A stretch of DNA of 64,000 bases, taken from Bordetella genomosp. 10. Its GTDB lineage: Bacteria; Pseudomonadota; Gammaproteobacteria; Burkholderiales; Burkholderiaceae_B. A program made the translations under genes and the position numbers. The stretch covers positions 806,001 through 870,000 of the forward strand of contig NZ_NEVM01000002.1 in the NCBI RefSeq assembly GCF_002261225.1, read 5' to 3'. Below are positions 41,898-51,218 of the stretch, piece by piece. Within the stretch, counting starts at the first letter, position 1; every line of letters begins with the position of its first letter. Under the pieces are notes generated by a model, which worked only from the letters and a program-made list of their open reading frames with translations, was not told where the DNA came from and ran no database searches.

Positions 41898-42794
41898 CGC
41901 GGCCGGTTCGCGGGAATCCGGCGAGCGGCCGGGGGCGAGATGGCGCGCCAGCCTTTCCAGCCAGTTGCGGCGCCGGGGCTTGGGCCGGTTGCCGGTGTAG
42001 TCCTTTTGCGAGGCCTTGATCAGGGCCCCGAATGGCGGCGCGTTGCGGTAGTCGTCCAGGCGGCGGCCCGCTTGCAGGGCTTCCTGGTAATAGCGGTCGA
42101 AGAGTTCGGCCAGGTCCTGGCGGGGATGGGGCAGCACCTCGCCGTCGAACCAGTGCGTCCGGCCTTCGGCGCGCAGGCGCGGCACGGCGTAGCGATGGGA
42201 GAACTGCGTGCCCATGTCCGAGTAGTGCAGGATGCGGATGTCGTCCAGGGGCAGGCCGTCGCCGTCGACGCAGTTGTAGCGGGCGTCCAGCGGATGGATC
42301 AGGTCCGGGCGGCGGGCGAACAGGCGCTTCATCTTCTTGTGCGCCGCGGGATCGGCGCGCAAGGCCTCCAGCGTGGGGAGATGGCCGCGCGCGCGGGCGC
42401 AATCCCACAGCGATACGCAGGACAGCCAGCGCTCTCCCACGCGGCGGGCGGCGACCAGCGTGCCCGCGGCCATGGGCATGTTCCAGATATCGGCCAGATC
42501 GCAGCGCACCAGCATGTCGGCGTCCAGGTAGAGCGCGCGGCCCTGGAATCCGCATGCCGCCGGGATGGCCCAGCGCAGGGCCGAGAAGGGCGTGGACCAG
42601 GTTTCGGTGCGCCAGCCGAGCTGGCGCGCCGGGTCGCAATACCAGGGGCTGGCGGGGTCGCGCGACAGGCGCATCCAGGTGATCTCGATGGGCAGGGAGC
42701 TGTGCTTGCGCGCGCTATGGTCGAGCACCATCATCTGCTCGAGGTCGCAATCGTTCGGATCGCATCCGACGAAAATCCTGATGGGGCCGTCCAT
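41889..42794 (-). CDS. Glycosyltransferase, family 8-like
   Basis: A 301-residue protein starting MDGPIRIFVGCDPNDCDLEQM, with the nucleotide-sugar binding motif ALYLDADMLVRCDLADIW (DxD) near residue 90 and RHWFDGEVLPHPR-type C-terminal features. Family 8 enzymes transfer a sugar from a nucleotide-sugar to lipopolysaccharide or other acceptors. The ATG at 42794 has GGGGAG upstream. It has no signal peptide. Its stop lies inside a tandem repeat. It is divergent to the phospholipase gene, and no other glycan genes flank it. Confidence 0.75.
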   Translation of the reverse strand: MDGPIRIFVGCDPNDCDLEQMMVLDHSARKHSSLPIEITWMRLSRDPASPWYCDPARQLGWRTETWSTPFSALRWAIPAACGFQGRALYLDADMLVRCDLADIWNMPMAAGTLVAARRVGERWLSCVSLWDCARARGHLPTLEALRADPAAHKKMKRLFARRPDLIHPLDARYNCVDGDGLPLDDIRILHYSDMGTQFSHRYAVPRLRAEGRTHWFDGEVLPHPRQDLAELFDRYYQEALQAGRRLDDYRNAPPFGALIKASQKDYTGNRPKPRRRNWLERLARHLAPGRSPDSREPAAHR

Positions 42795-42972
42795 GTCGTC
42801 TCCCCCTCGCCCTTTTGATCTGGTGGATGGGGCGAAGCGCGCATGGGTAGCAAGCATCGTGCCTGTCGGCCGGGCGGCGGGGGCGTCCATCCTCGGGCGG
42901 ACCCGCGCGGCGGAGGACGGTGGAGTGCTACGCTCTCAAACGGCGTCCGCATGGCAGAGCAGGGAGTAATCG

Positions 42973-45444
42973 ATGAACCGCAGGGACCTTCTGAAATTCG
43001 CTGGCTTGTCGGGGGCGGCCGGCGCCGCCAACATGCTGCCGGCGGCGGTGCGCCGGGCCTTCGCCATCGCCCCCGATCCCGGGACGAGTTATCTGGATGC
43101 CGAGCACGTCGTGATCCTGATGCAGGAGAACCGCTCCTTCGACCACATGTTCGGCACCTTGCAGGGCGTGCGGGGATACGGCGACCCCCGCGCCATGCGG
43201 CTGCCCGACGGCAACCCGGTCTTCCTGCAATCGGGCGCGGCGGGGGAAAGCTACCTGCCCTGGCGCCTGAACATCCGCGATACGCGGGCCACCTGGATGG
43301 GCTCGATTCCCCATACGCGCGACAGCCAGGCCGACGCCTGGAACGAAGGGCGGCATGACCGCTGGATCGACGTCAAGAAATCGCATCGCAAGGCTTATGC
43401 GCGGTATCCCCTGACCATGGGGTACTACACGCGCGAGGACCTGCCGTTCTACTACGCGTTGGCCGACGCCTTCACCATCTGCGACCAGTACCACGCCGGC
43501 GCCATGACCAGCACCACGCCCAACCGGCTCATCTTCTGGACGGGAACGGTGCGCGACAGGCAGGCGGCGGACTCGTCCGTCTACATGCGCAACGCCGAGA
43601 TCCTGCGCGGCGGCATGAAGTGGACGACCTTCCCGGAACGCCTGGAAGACGCCGGCGTTTCCTGGAAGTTCTACCAGAACGAGATTTCGCGCACCGGCGG
43701 CATGAAAGGCCACGAACGCGCCTGGCTGTCCAATTTCAGTTGCAACGTGCTGGAGTGCTTCGACAACTACCAGGTGGCGGCCTATCCCGGCTTCCGGGAC
43801 TGGCTGGACGAGCACATCAAGGACGGCCAGGACCACCTCGAAAAGCTGGCGAAGCAGGAAATGCTGGATGCCGGGACGCGGACCGAACAGCTTGCCGAGG
43901 CGCATGCCTTGCTGGACGCGCTGATGCGCGAGAAGAACGCGCCCCTGCGCACGCCGGCGCAGCTTACGCCCAGGCAACGGGCGCTGTTCGACAAAGCCTT
44001 CGTCAGCAACCGGGCGGACAAGCACTACCGCAAGCTGGAGAAGATATCCCTGCCCGGCGGCGGCAAAAGCATGGAGGCGCCGCGCGGCGACGTCCTGCAC
44101 CAGTTCCGCCACGATGTGCGCAACGGAAAGCTGCCCACCGTATCCTGGCTGGCGGCCCCCGAGCATTTCTCGGATCATCCGCAATCGCCGTGGTACGGCG
44201 CCTGGTACGTCTCGGCGGTGATGGACATCCTGACCGCCGATCCGGAGATCTGGAAGAAGACCATCTTCATCATCGCCTACGACGAAAACGACGGGTATTT
44301 CGACCATGGCTGCACGTATGCCGCGCCCGACCCGCGCCGCCCGGAAACGGGCCGGTCTTCCGCCGCGATCGGGCCGGACGGCCTGGAATACACCGGCCGC
44401 GAGGACGAGATCGCCCTCGGCGTGCCGGCGCGGCTGGCCCGCGGCGGCCCGATCGGGCTGGGCTTCCGGGTGCCGATGATCGTGGCCTCGCCGTGGAGCC
44501 GGGGCGGATGGGTCAATTCCCAGCTTTTCGAACACACGTCCACGCTGCGCTTCCTGGAAACGTTCATCGCGCGCAAATTCGGCAAGCAGGTCACGGAGAC
44601 GAATATCTCGCCCTGGCGCCGCGCCATCAGCGGCGATCTCACTTCCTGTTTCCGGCCTTACGACGGCCGGGATCCGAAACTGCCCGTGCTGGACCGGGAC
44701 ACCTATTTCCAGGAAATCGAAGACGCGCGCGAGCAGCCCCTGCCGGGCGGCTTCCGCGCGCTGGACGCCGAAGCCGTCGCCGCGCTGCGCGCGCAACCCG
44801 GGCGGCTGCGGGAAACCGTCAGGCAGGAGCCCGGAACGCGTCCGTCTTGCGCGCTGCCTTACGAGCTGTATGCCGACGGCGGCCTGGCGCCCGATGGCCG
44901 CCAGGTCCGGCTCCGCTTCAAGGCGGGCCGGGCGATCTTCGGCGAGCGGTCGGCCGGGGCGCCGTTCAATGTCCATCGCCATGGCCTGTCGCGGGAGGGC
45001 GGCATGCAGGCCGGGACCTATGCGGTGGCGGCCGGCGATGCCTTGGACGTGGCCTTCGACGCCGCCGAATTCGCGGCCGGCCGCTACGACGTGATCGTCC
45101 ATGCGCCCAATGGCTTCTATCGCCGTTTCAAGGGACGGCGCACGGGCCTCGCCCTCGACGTGGCATGCGCCGCCGCGCCCGCGGACGGACACGGCCTGGC
45201 CTTGCGGCTGACCCAGCATGGGCCCCGGACCATCGAGGTCCGCTGCGCCATGGCCGGACAGGAGACGCGCGTGTTGCGCCTGGCGCCGGGCAGCACGCAG
45301 GAAGCCGTGTTCGACCTGGCGCCCACGGCGATGTGGTACGACGTCGCCATCACCAGCCCGGCGGACGCCGAGCTGATGTACGCCTTGGCGGGGCGGATCG
45401 AAACCGGCAAGCCGGGGTCGACCGATCCGGCGATGGGGCGCTGA
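42973..45444 (+). CDS. Secreted phospholipase C, phosphocholine-preferring (Plc)
   Basis: An 823-residue exported enzyme with a twin-arginine signal (MNRRDLLKFAGLSG), the phosphoesterase domain beginning EHVVILMQENRSFDHMFGTLQG (metal-binding Asp, Asn), KIEKT-like and IAYDENDGYFDH motifs, and two DUF756 repeats at the C-terminus (from about 635, with AGAPFNVHRHG and AMWYDVAITSP). Such enzymes cleave phosphatidylcholine or sphingomyelin. It is longer than the roughly 690-730 residues I recall for Pseudomonas PlcN/PlcH. The gene starts 10 bases after a GGGAG sequence and stands alone. Confidence 0.87.
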   Translation: MNRRDLLKFAGLSGAAGAANMLPAAVRRAFAIAPDPGTSYLDAEHVVILMQENRSFDHMFGTLQGVRGYGDPRAMRLPDGNPVFLQSGAAGESYLPWRLNIRDTRATWMGSIPHTRDSQADAWNEGRHDRWIDVKKSHRKAYARYPLTMGYYTREDLPFYYALADAFTICDQYHAGAMTSTTPNRLIFWTGTVRDRQAADSSVYMRNAEILRGGMKWTTFPERLEDAGVSWKFYQNEISRTGGMKGHERAWLSNFSCNVLECFDNYQVAAYPGFRDWLDEHIKDGQDHLEKLAKQEMLDAGTRTEQLAEAHALLDALMREKNAPLRTPAQLTPRQRALFDKAFVSNRADKHYRKLEKISLPGGGKSMEAPRGDVLHQFRHDVRNGKLPTVSWLAAPEHFSDHPQSPWYGAWYVSAVMDILTADPEIWKKTIFIIAYDENDGYFDHGCTYAAPDPRRPETGRSSAAIGPDGLEYTGREDEIALGVPARLARGGPIGLGFRVPMIVASPWSRGGWVNSQLFEHTSTLRFLETFIARKFGKQVTETNISPWRRAISGDLTSCFRPYDGRDPKLPVLDRDTYFQEIEDAREQPLPGGFRALDAEAVAALRAQPGRLRETVRQEPGTRPSCALPYELYADGGLAPDGRQVRLRFKAGRAIFGERSAGAPFNVHRHGLSREGGMQAGTYAVAAGDALDVAFDAAEFAAGRYDVIVHAPNGFYRRFKGRRTGLALDVACAAAPADGHGLALRLTQHGPRTIEVRCAMAGQETRVLRLAPGSTQEAVFDLAPTAMWYDVAITSPADAELMYALAGRIETGKPGSTDPAMGR

Positions 45445-45538
45445 GGACGCGGCTGACGCCGCGCGCGTTCGGCCCGGGCCGTGCCGGTGGGGCAGGGACT
45501 GTTCTGCCGCCCGCCGCCACGGCCCGCCTGGCCGCTGC

Positions 45539-46702
45539 TTACTGGTCGATCACGAAACCGTCCAGGTGCGGGCGCATCGAGATGGGCTTGGACAGCGGCG
45601 GGCGGATCTTCTGCGCGTCCGGCAGCAGCGACATGCCCAGGCCGGGCCGGCTGGGGATGTCGACGAAACCCTGGCTCGGGCGCGGCACCTCGTCGACCAC
45701 GTCGCTGCCCAGGTGGATGGGACTCGACTCGAAGATGCCGGCCTCGAAGCCGGTCGCGTATTCCTGGATGGCGAAGTTGGGCGCGGCCGCGGCCAACTGC
45801 AGGCAGGCGGCCAGTCCGATGGGCGACAGCGGGTTGTGCGGGACGATCTGCACGTGGTGCGCCTCGGCCATGGCCGCCACCTTGCGCCCGCCCGTGATGC
45901 CGCCGCACAGGCACAGGTCCACGCGCGCGAACTCCACCGCGTCGCGGGCCAGCAGCGCCTGGAACTCGTAGATGGTGGCGAAGCGCTCGCCGGTGGCGAT
46001 GGGCACGTTGATTTTCCCGGCCACGCGCGCCATCGCATCCGGGCCCTCGGGGCGGATGGGATCCTCGACGAACATGGGGTAGGTGTCCTCGATGGCATTG
46101 GTGAAGGTGATGGCCTCGGGCGGCGTCAGGCGGCGGTGCAGCTCGATCAGCAGGTCCACGCGGTCGCCCACCACTTCGCGCATGCGATGCACGTTGTCGA
46201 TGGCGTCGCGCATCTTCTTGACGTGGGTCTTGAACCAGACCTGGTCGTTGCCCTCGTCCAGGAAGGGATTGAGGTGGCCGAAGGCGTTGAAGCCCGCTTC
46301 CATCTTGGCCTGGCATTCGACCAGGATCTTCTCGATGGAGCTTTCGTAGACGTGGCCGTAGATGCGCGCCTTCTTGCGCACGGCGCCGCCCAGCAACTCA
46401 TAGATGGGCACGCCCAGCGCCTGCCCCTTGATGTCCCACAGCGCGATATCGATGGCCGAGATGGCGGCGTTGATCGCCAGGCCCTGGAAATAGCTGAAGC
46501 GGTGCATCACGTTCCAGTGATGCTCGATGTCGAAGGCGGGCTTGCCCTCCAGGTATTCGGCAAAGCGCTGGATGGCGGCGCCGGCGGCCTGCAGGTGGCC
46601 CCAGGTGCCGGCCTCGCCGATGCCTACCAGGCCGGAATCGGTCTCGACCCGGGCATACATGAACTGGCCCACGTGCAGTGGGACGATGCGCTTTATCTTC
46701 AT
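45539..46702 (-). CDS. Enolase-superfamily (mandelate racemase/muconate lactonizing) dehydratase
   Basis: This 387-residue protein looks like a sugar-acid dehydratase of the D-galactonate/D-mannonate type: LLIELHRRLTPPEAIT, MFVEDPIRPEG, VPIATGERFATIYEF, and VQIVPHNPLSPIGLA with the catalytic His. The metal ligands would be Glu in ELH, Glu in VEDP and Glu in TGE. The first is Glu where galactonate dehydratase uses Asp. It follows a Bug receptor gene on the same strand, and a LysR gene is divergent, which suggests uptake and dehydration of a sugar acid. The substrate is not determined. Confidence 0.82.
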   Translation of the reverse strand: MKIKRIVPLHVGQFMYARVETDSGLVGIGEAGTWGHLQAAGAAIQRFAEYLEGKPAFDIEHHWNVMHRFSYFQGLAINAAISAIDIALWDIKGQALGVPIYELLGGAVRKKARIYGHVYESSIEKILVECQAKMEAGFNAFGHLNPFLDEGNDQVWFKTHVKKMRDAIDNVHRMREVVGDRVDLLIELHRRLTPPEAITFTNAIEDTYPMFVEDPIRPEGPDAMARVAGKINVPIATGERFATIYEFQALLARDAVEFARVDLCLCGGITGGRKVAAMAEAHHVQIVPHNPLSPIGLAACLQLAAAAPNFAIQEYATGFEAGIFESSPIHLGSDVVDEVPRPSQGFVDIPSRPGLGMSLLPDAQKIRPPLSKPISMRPHLDGFVIDQ

Positions 46703-46752
46703 TGCTTTCCTTCTCTGTTGCAGCCATGGATATGGCGGTTGTGCCGAAACGC

Positions 46753-46800
46753 GTGCCGGTGCTCGTGCCTGTGTTTGCGCCTGTATTTGCGCCCGTGTGC
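46753..46800. repeat. 12-bp tandem repeat between the dehydratase and Bug genes
   Basis: Four units of 12 bases (46753-46764, 46765-46776, 46777-46788, 46789-46800) fit the pattern GYGCCYGTRYTY. They fill the spacer between the Bug receptor stop and the dehydratase start. The number of copies could affect spacing in the transcript. Confidence 0.55.
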
Positions 46801-46822
46801 GGGCACGCGCCTTCCTGCCTTG

Positions 46823-47818
46823 TCAATGCTTCGCGCCCTGCGTCGCGCTGGCCTGCAGCATCGCGCTCCAGCGCCGGGTTTCCTGCGCGACCCGTTCGCG
46901 CGCCGCGGCCGAGGTGCCTCCCAGCGGCACGGCCCCCGCGGTTTCGAGGCTGGCCAGGAAGTCCGGGTCCTTCAGCGCCTGGTTCACGCCCTGCGCGATG
47001 GCGTCCAGCACGGGTTGCGGCGTGCCGCGCGGCGCGGCCAGGCCGAACCAGTTGCTGATCTCGAAGCCCGGCAGGCCCGCTTCCTTGGCGGTGGGCACGT
47101 TGGGCAGGGCCTTGATGCGTTCGCCGCGCGCCACGGCCAGCGCGCGCAGCCGGCCTTCGCTGATGAAGGGCGCCACGGTGGGCGCGGCGGTGATCAGCAT
47201 CTGAATCTGGCCGCCCAGCAGGTCCTGTAGCGCGGGGCCCGAGCCGCGATACGGCACGTGCAGGATGTCCGCGCCGGTCAATTGCTTGAACAGTTCGCCG
47301 GCCAGGTGCGGGCCGCTGCCGACGCCGCCCGAGCCGTAGGTGATCTTGCCGGGATTGGCGCGCGCATAGTCCACGAACTCCCGCAGCGAATGCGCCGGCA
47401 CGGCGCTGTTGATCACCAGCACGAAAGGCGTCTCGGCCACCAGCACCGCCGGCTGTAGCGACTTGACCGGGTCGAACGTCAGGTTGGGCACCAGTTCGGA
47501 CACCACCGTGGAGGTGATCTCGTTCATGAACAGCGTGTAGCCGTCGGGCCGTGCCCGCGCCACCGAGGACATGGCGATGGTGCCGCTGGCGCCGGGCCGG
47601 TTCTCGACGATGAAGGTGCCCTTCATGCCGGAGGTGAGCTTGGTGCTGAGCAGCCGCGCCACGGCGTCCGTGGCGCCGCCCGGCGAGTAGGGCACCAGGA
47701 TGGACACGGGCCGGTCGCCCGGGTAGGCGGTCTGCGCCAGCGCGGCCAATGGCAAGGTCAATAGCGCCAGCGCGCCGAGCAGGCCGCGGGCATGCCGCGG
47801 CAGGCGAGGGGTGAACAT
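46823..47818 (-). CDS. Bug-family (TctC-type) receptor
   Basis: A 331-residue periplasmic receptor with a signal peptide (LLGALALLTLPLAALAQ, cut around residue 27) and Bug motifs RPVSILVPYSPGGATDAVARLLSTK, NRPGASGTIAMS and HVPYRGSGPALQDLLGGQIQ. The ATG at 47818 follows AGGAGACTCC. It is the first gene of an operon with the enolase-superfamily dehydratase, and a LysR gene lies divergent 138 bases away. No TctA/TctB permease is near. Its ligand is probably the acid used by the dehydratase. Confidence 0.9.
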   Translation of the reverse strand: MFTPRLPRHARGLLGALALLTLPLAALAQTAYPGDRPVSILVPYSPGGATDAVARLLSTKLTSGMKGTFIVENRPGASGTIAMSSVARARPDGYTLFMNEITSTVVSELVPNLTFDPVKSLQPAVLVAETPFVLVINSAVPAHSLREFVDYARANPGKITYGSGGVGSGPHLAGELFKQLTGADILHVPYRGSGPALQDLLGGQIQMLITAAPTVAPFISEGRLRALAVARGERIKALPNVPTAKEAGLPGFEISNWFGLAAPRGTPQPVLDAIAQGVNQALKDPDFLASLETAGAVPLGGTSAAARERVAQETRRWSAMLQASATQGAKH

Positions 47819-47956
47819 GGAGTCTCCTTGGTCTTTGTTATGGATGGCCCGCCGCAGCGGCGGACGCGGCTTCCCGAGGGGAAGGGGCCACTCTAAGCCA
47901 GCTAGAATGGCAAGGAACAAGGCCGAAGTAATTCCATCATTTCTTTCTGGTTAATA

Positions 47957-48901
47957 ATGAGCACGCCCCTGGCCCCCACCGAAATGGCGTTCTTCAGCAT
48001 GCTGGCGCGTTGCAGCAGCCTGGCCGCGGCCGCGCGCGAGATGGGCGTCAGCCCGCCCGCCGTGACCAAGCGGCTGGCGCAGATGGAGGCGCGGCTGGGC
48101 GTGCAACTGCTCACGCGCACCACGCGCCGCATGCACCTGACGGAGGAGGGCGAGATCTACCTGATGCACGCGCGGCGCATCCTGGCCGACATCGAGGACA
48201 TGGAGCGCCACGTGTCGCGCGCGCGGCAGGAGCCCAAGGGCCTGCTGCGCGTGAATGCCACGCTGGGGTTCGGCCGCAACCACGTGGCGCCGCTGCTGTC
48301 GCGCTTTCGCCGGCGCTATCCCGAGGTGGACGTGCAACTGCAACTGACGGTGGCGCCGCTGCCGCTGACCGAGGACGCCTTCGACGTCTGCGTGCGTTTC
48401 GGCGAACCGCCCGAGGCGCGCGTGATCGCGCGGCCCATCGCGGCCAACCGGCGCCTGCTGTGCGCGGCGCCGGCCTACCTGGCGAAGCACGGCGAGCCTT
48501 TGCAGCCGGCGGACCTGGCGCGGCATGTCTGCATCGATATCCGGCACGGCAGCGAGACGCACGGCGTGTGGCGGCTGCGGCAAGGCAAGCGCGAGCACGC
48601 CGTCAAGGTCGACGTGCACATGAGCACCAATGACGGCGAGATCGCGGTGGACTGGGCGCTGGACGGGCACGGCATCATCCTGCGCGCCGAATGGGACATC
48701 GCGGAGCACCTGGCCGCGGGGCGGCTGCGCCAGGTGCTGGGCCGCTATCGCACGCCGCCGGCGGACATCTATGCGGTGTATTCGCCGCAGCACCAGTACG
48801 CGGGGCGCGTCATCGCCTTCGTCGATTTCCTGCGCGAGGCCTTCGCGAATGCGCGCGGGCCGCTGCATGCGCCGCCCGCGCGGCCGAGTGAGGCGGGGTG
48901 A
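47957..48901 (+). CDS. LysR-family transcriptional regulator
   Basis: A 314-residue LysR protein with an N-terminal HTH (FFSMLARCSSLAAAAREMGVSPPAVTKRLAQME) and C-terminal effector domain with GFGRNHVAPLLSRFRRRYPEVDV, close to the CrgA-like class. Its divergent position to the Bug-dehydratase operon makes that operon its likely target. The 3' end runs into a short GTGAGGCGGG-type 10-bp tandem run (about 48890-48920) that covers the stop codon. Confidence 0.92.
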   Translation: MSTPLAPTEMAFFSMLARCSSLAAAAREMGVSPPAVTKRLAQMEARLGVQLLTRTTRRMHLTEEGEIYLMHARRILADIEDMERHVSRARQEPKGLLRVNATLGFGRNHVAPLLSRFRRRYPEVDVQLQLTVAPLPLTEDAFDVCVRFGEPPEARVIARPIAANRRLLCAAPAYLAKHGEPLQPADLARHVCIDIRHGSETHGVWRLRQGKREHAVKVDVHMSTNDGEIAVDWALDGHGIILRAEWDIAEHLAAGRLRQVLGRYRTPPADIYAVYSPQHQYAGRVIAFVDFLREAFANARGPLHAPPARPSEAG

Positions 48902-48982
48902 GGCCGGGTGAGGCGGGACGACGCGGGACTAGGCTCGATCAGGCCGGCGTGGCCTCATGGCAGTGGGCGGCTTTTTTTCCCG

Positions 48983-49963
48983 TCAACCACCTGGTGAGTC
49001 GCGGAAGGCGTCGATGCCGGTGAGGCGCGCGGACAGCGCCCAGAGGCGTTCGGCCTGCTCCGGGTCGGCGGCGTAGGGGCGCACGCCGGTGAAGGAGGGC
49101 GGTTCGCCGTCGTCCATCCGCGCGATGTCGCAGTCCTCGCAATACAGGCCGCCCATGCCCGCCAGCCGCGGCGACGTCGCGGCCCATACCTGCGTCGCGG
49201 CGCCTTGTTGCGGCGTCTTGAAGGTGGGATCGGCGGGATTGCCGTCGGCGTCCAGCCAGCCGGCGGCGACCATTTCTTCCCGCGCCAGGTGGCGCTGGAG
49301 CGGCGTGAAGATCTTGCCGGGATGCAGGGAAAAGGCCCGCACGCCTGCGTGCCGCCCGAGCCGGTCGAGGTGAAGCGCGAACAGGGCGTTGGCCGTCTTC
49401 GATTGTCCGTAGGCCAGCCACTTGTCGTAGCCTCGCGTGAACTGCACGTTGTCCCAGCGGATGCCGGATTGGTGGTGTCCGGCCGAGGAGACGGCCACCA
49501 CCCGGGCGCCGCCTGCGAGCGCCGGCCAAAGCAGATTCGCCAGCGCGTAATGGCCGAGGTGATTGGTGGCGAACTGCGCTTCCCAGCCCGGCCCGACGCG
49601 GGTTTCCGGGCAGGCCATGATGCCCGCGCCGCAGATCAGGATATCCAGGCGCCTGCCGCCGGCCAGGAAGCGCCGGGCGAAATCGCCGACGCTGGCGAGG
49701 TCGGAGAGATCCAGGCGTTCGACCGCCACGCTGGCAATGCCGGCAATGCCGGCGACTTTCGCGCGCGCCGCTGCCACGTCGCGCGCCGCCACCGTGACGC
49801 GGGCGCCGGCGCTTGCCAGCGCCCGCGTCGTTTCCAGCCCCAGGCCGGAATGGCCGCCGGTGACGAGCGCGGCGATGCCGGACAGCTTGCGTCCCGCGAG
49901 CACTTCCGCCGCGGTGGTCGCGGCGCCGAAACCGGAGCCGATGGGAGACTGCTTGCTGGTCAT
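48983..49963 (-). CDS. Short-chain dehydrogenase/reductase (retinol dehydrogenase-like)
   Basis: This 326-residue NAD(P)-dependent SDR has the cofactor motif ALVTGGHSGLGLETTRAL, the NNAG equivalent ILICGAGIMA, and the active-site YGQSKTANALFALHL with Tyr and Lys. It is closer to the WWOX/retinol dehydrogenase branch in length and spacing. The substrate is unknown. It is divergent from an AraC gene with 188 bases between the starts, so that regulator may control it. Confidence 0.88.
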   Translation of the reverse strand: MTSKQSPIGSGFGAATTAAEVLAGRKLSGIAALVTGGHSGLGLETTRALASAGARVTVAARDVAAARAKVAGIAGIASVAVERLDLSDLASVGDFARRFLAGGRRLDILICGAGIMACPETRVGPGWEAQFATNHLGHYALANLLWPALAGGARVVAVSSAGHHQSGIRWDNVQFTRGYDKWLAYGQSKTANALFALHLDRLGRHAGVRAFSLHPGKIFTPLQRHLAREEMVAAGWLDADGNPADPTFKTPQQGAATQVWAATSPRLAGMGGLYCEDCDIARMDDGEPPSFTGVRPYAADPEQAERLWALSARLTGIDAFRDSPGG

Positions 49964-50151
49964 GGCGTGTCCTCGATGTTTCCTGGGTGAGACCTAGGTC
50001 GGGCCTTGGTGCGTTCTGGATAGGGCTTGCAGGCCGGCGATGAAGCCAAGGCCAAGCCCGTGTCCGTCATTGTCCAGGCTGGACTTGAGGCCGTGAATGC
50101 AGCAAAGTCCCACGTTCTGTCGAGATCGTCCGAGTTTGTCCGAGTTCGCCC

Positions 50152-51072
50152 ATGGACCCCCTTTCCGAAGTGCTTTCCCTGCTCGGTATGCACAGCTCCG
50201 TTTTCGCCGGCCTGAAGGCGGGCGGCGACTGGGCCATCGACTTCCCGCCGCCCGACGGCATCAAGTTCAATGCCGTCGTCGAAGGAAGCTGCTGGCTGCG
50301 CGTGGATGGCGTGGCGCAGCCGATCCGGCTCGACGCCGGCGACTGCTTCCTGCTGTCCCGCCAGCGCGCGTTTTCGCTGCGCAGCGATCCGGCCTTGCCG
50401 GCCATCCCCTCGGACGAGATCTACCGCCATGCCGTCAACGGCATCGCCCGCTGCGGTGCCGCCGATACGTTCTTCCTGATCGGAGGGCGCCTGGCGTTCG
50501 GCGAGGAAGCCGGTCTGCTTTTCGATGGCCTGCCGCCCGTGGCGGTCGTCAAGCGCGGTTCGGATCAGGCCTCGGTGCTGAGCTGGGCCTTGCAGTGCCT
50601 CGCCCATGAGCTTGCCACCCCGTCGCCCGGCAACGCGATCGTGGTCCAGCATCTCGGCCACATCATGCTGGTGCAGGTGCTGCGGCTCTACCTGACGCAG
50701 GAGGGAAGCAGCACGCCGAGCTGGCTGCTGGCCGTCTCCGACCCGCGCATCGGCGCCGCCATCCAGGCGATCCACGCCGACCCCGCGCAGCGCTGGACGC
50801 TCGAGGACCTGGCCAGGGTCGCCGGCGTTTCCCGTTCGACCCTGGCCCTGCGCTTCAAGCAGAAGGCGGGCATCGCGCCGCTGGAATACGTGACGCGCTG
50901 GCGCATGCAACTGGCCGCGCGGGCGCTAAGAAGCACGCACGCGACGATTTCTTCCATCGCGCAGAAACTGGGCTACGACTCCGACAGCGCGTTCAGCCAC
51001 GCGTTCAAGCGGCTGATGAAATGCTCGCCGCGCGAATATCGGGAAAGGCCGGCGTCCCTGGCGCGGCATTAG
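50152..51072 (+). CDS. AraC-family regulator with N-terminal cupin domain
   Basis: A 306-residue regulator: an N-terminal cupin (about residues 10-110, with VVEGSCWLRVDG and LDAGDCFLLSR) for small-molecule sensing, and two helix-turn-helix units at the C-terminus (WTLEDLARVAGVSRSTLALRFKQ and SSIAQKLGYDSDSAFSHAFKR). It starts divergently from the SDR gene. The following gene codes for a racemase-like protein 146 bases away. The likely target is the divergent SDR. Confidence 0.9.
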   Translation: MDPLSEVLSLLGMHSSVFAGLKAGGDWAIDFPPPDGIKFNAVVEGSCWLRVDGVAQPIRLDAGDCFLLSRQRAFSLRSDPALPAIPSDEIYRHAVNGIARCGAADTFFLIGGRLAFGEEAGLLFDGLPPVAVVKRGSDQASVLSWALQCLAHELATPSPGNAIVVQHLGHIMLVQVLRLYLTQEGSSTPSWLLAVSDPRIGAAIQAIHADPAQRWTLEDLARVAGVSRSTLALRFKQKAGIAPLEYVTRWRMQLAARALRSTHATISSIAQKLGYDSDSAFSHAFKRLMKCSPREYRERPASLARH

Positions 51073-51218
51073 GCGCGGGGCGGCGGAAAGCGAACGTCGC
51101 GGGACGGGAAGGGGCAGGGGAGCGGCCCGCCCTTGGCCTGGGTAGAATGGCCAGCTTCCGCCATTGCAACTGCAATCGCAACTGCTCCCGTATCCGTACC
51201 CCAACCCGAGGCCTTGCC

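Noticed and set aside
45539..46702. Calling the enolase-superfamily protein a D-galactonate dehydratase
   Set aside because: The metal-ligand motif begins with Glu rather than Asp and the substrate loops are unlike, so only the family-level name is supportable.
48890..48920. GTGAGGCGGG-type 10-bp tandem run at the end of a LysR gene as a separate finding
   Set aside because: It is short, degenerate and GC-rich; it is mentioned in the gene entry but is too weak to score.
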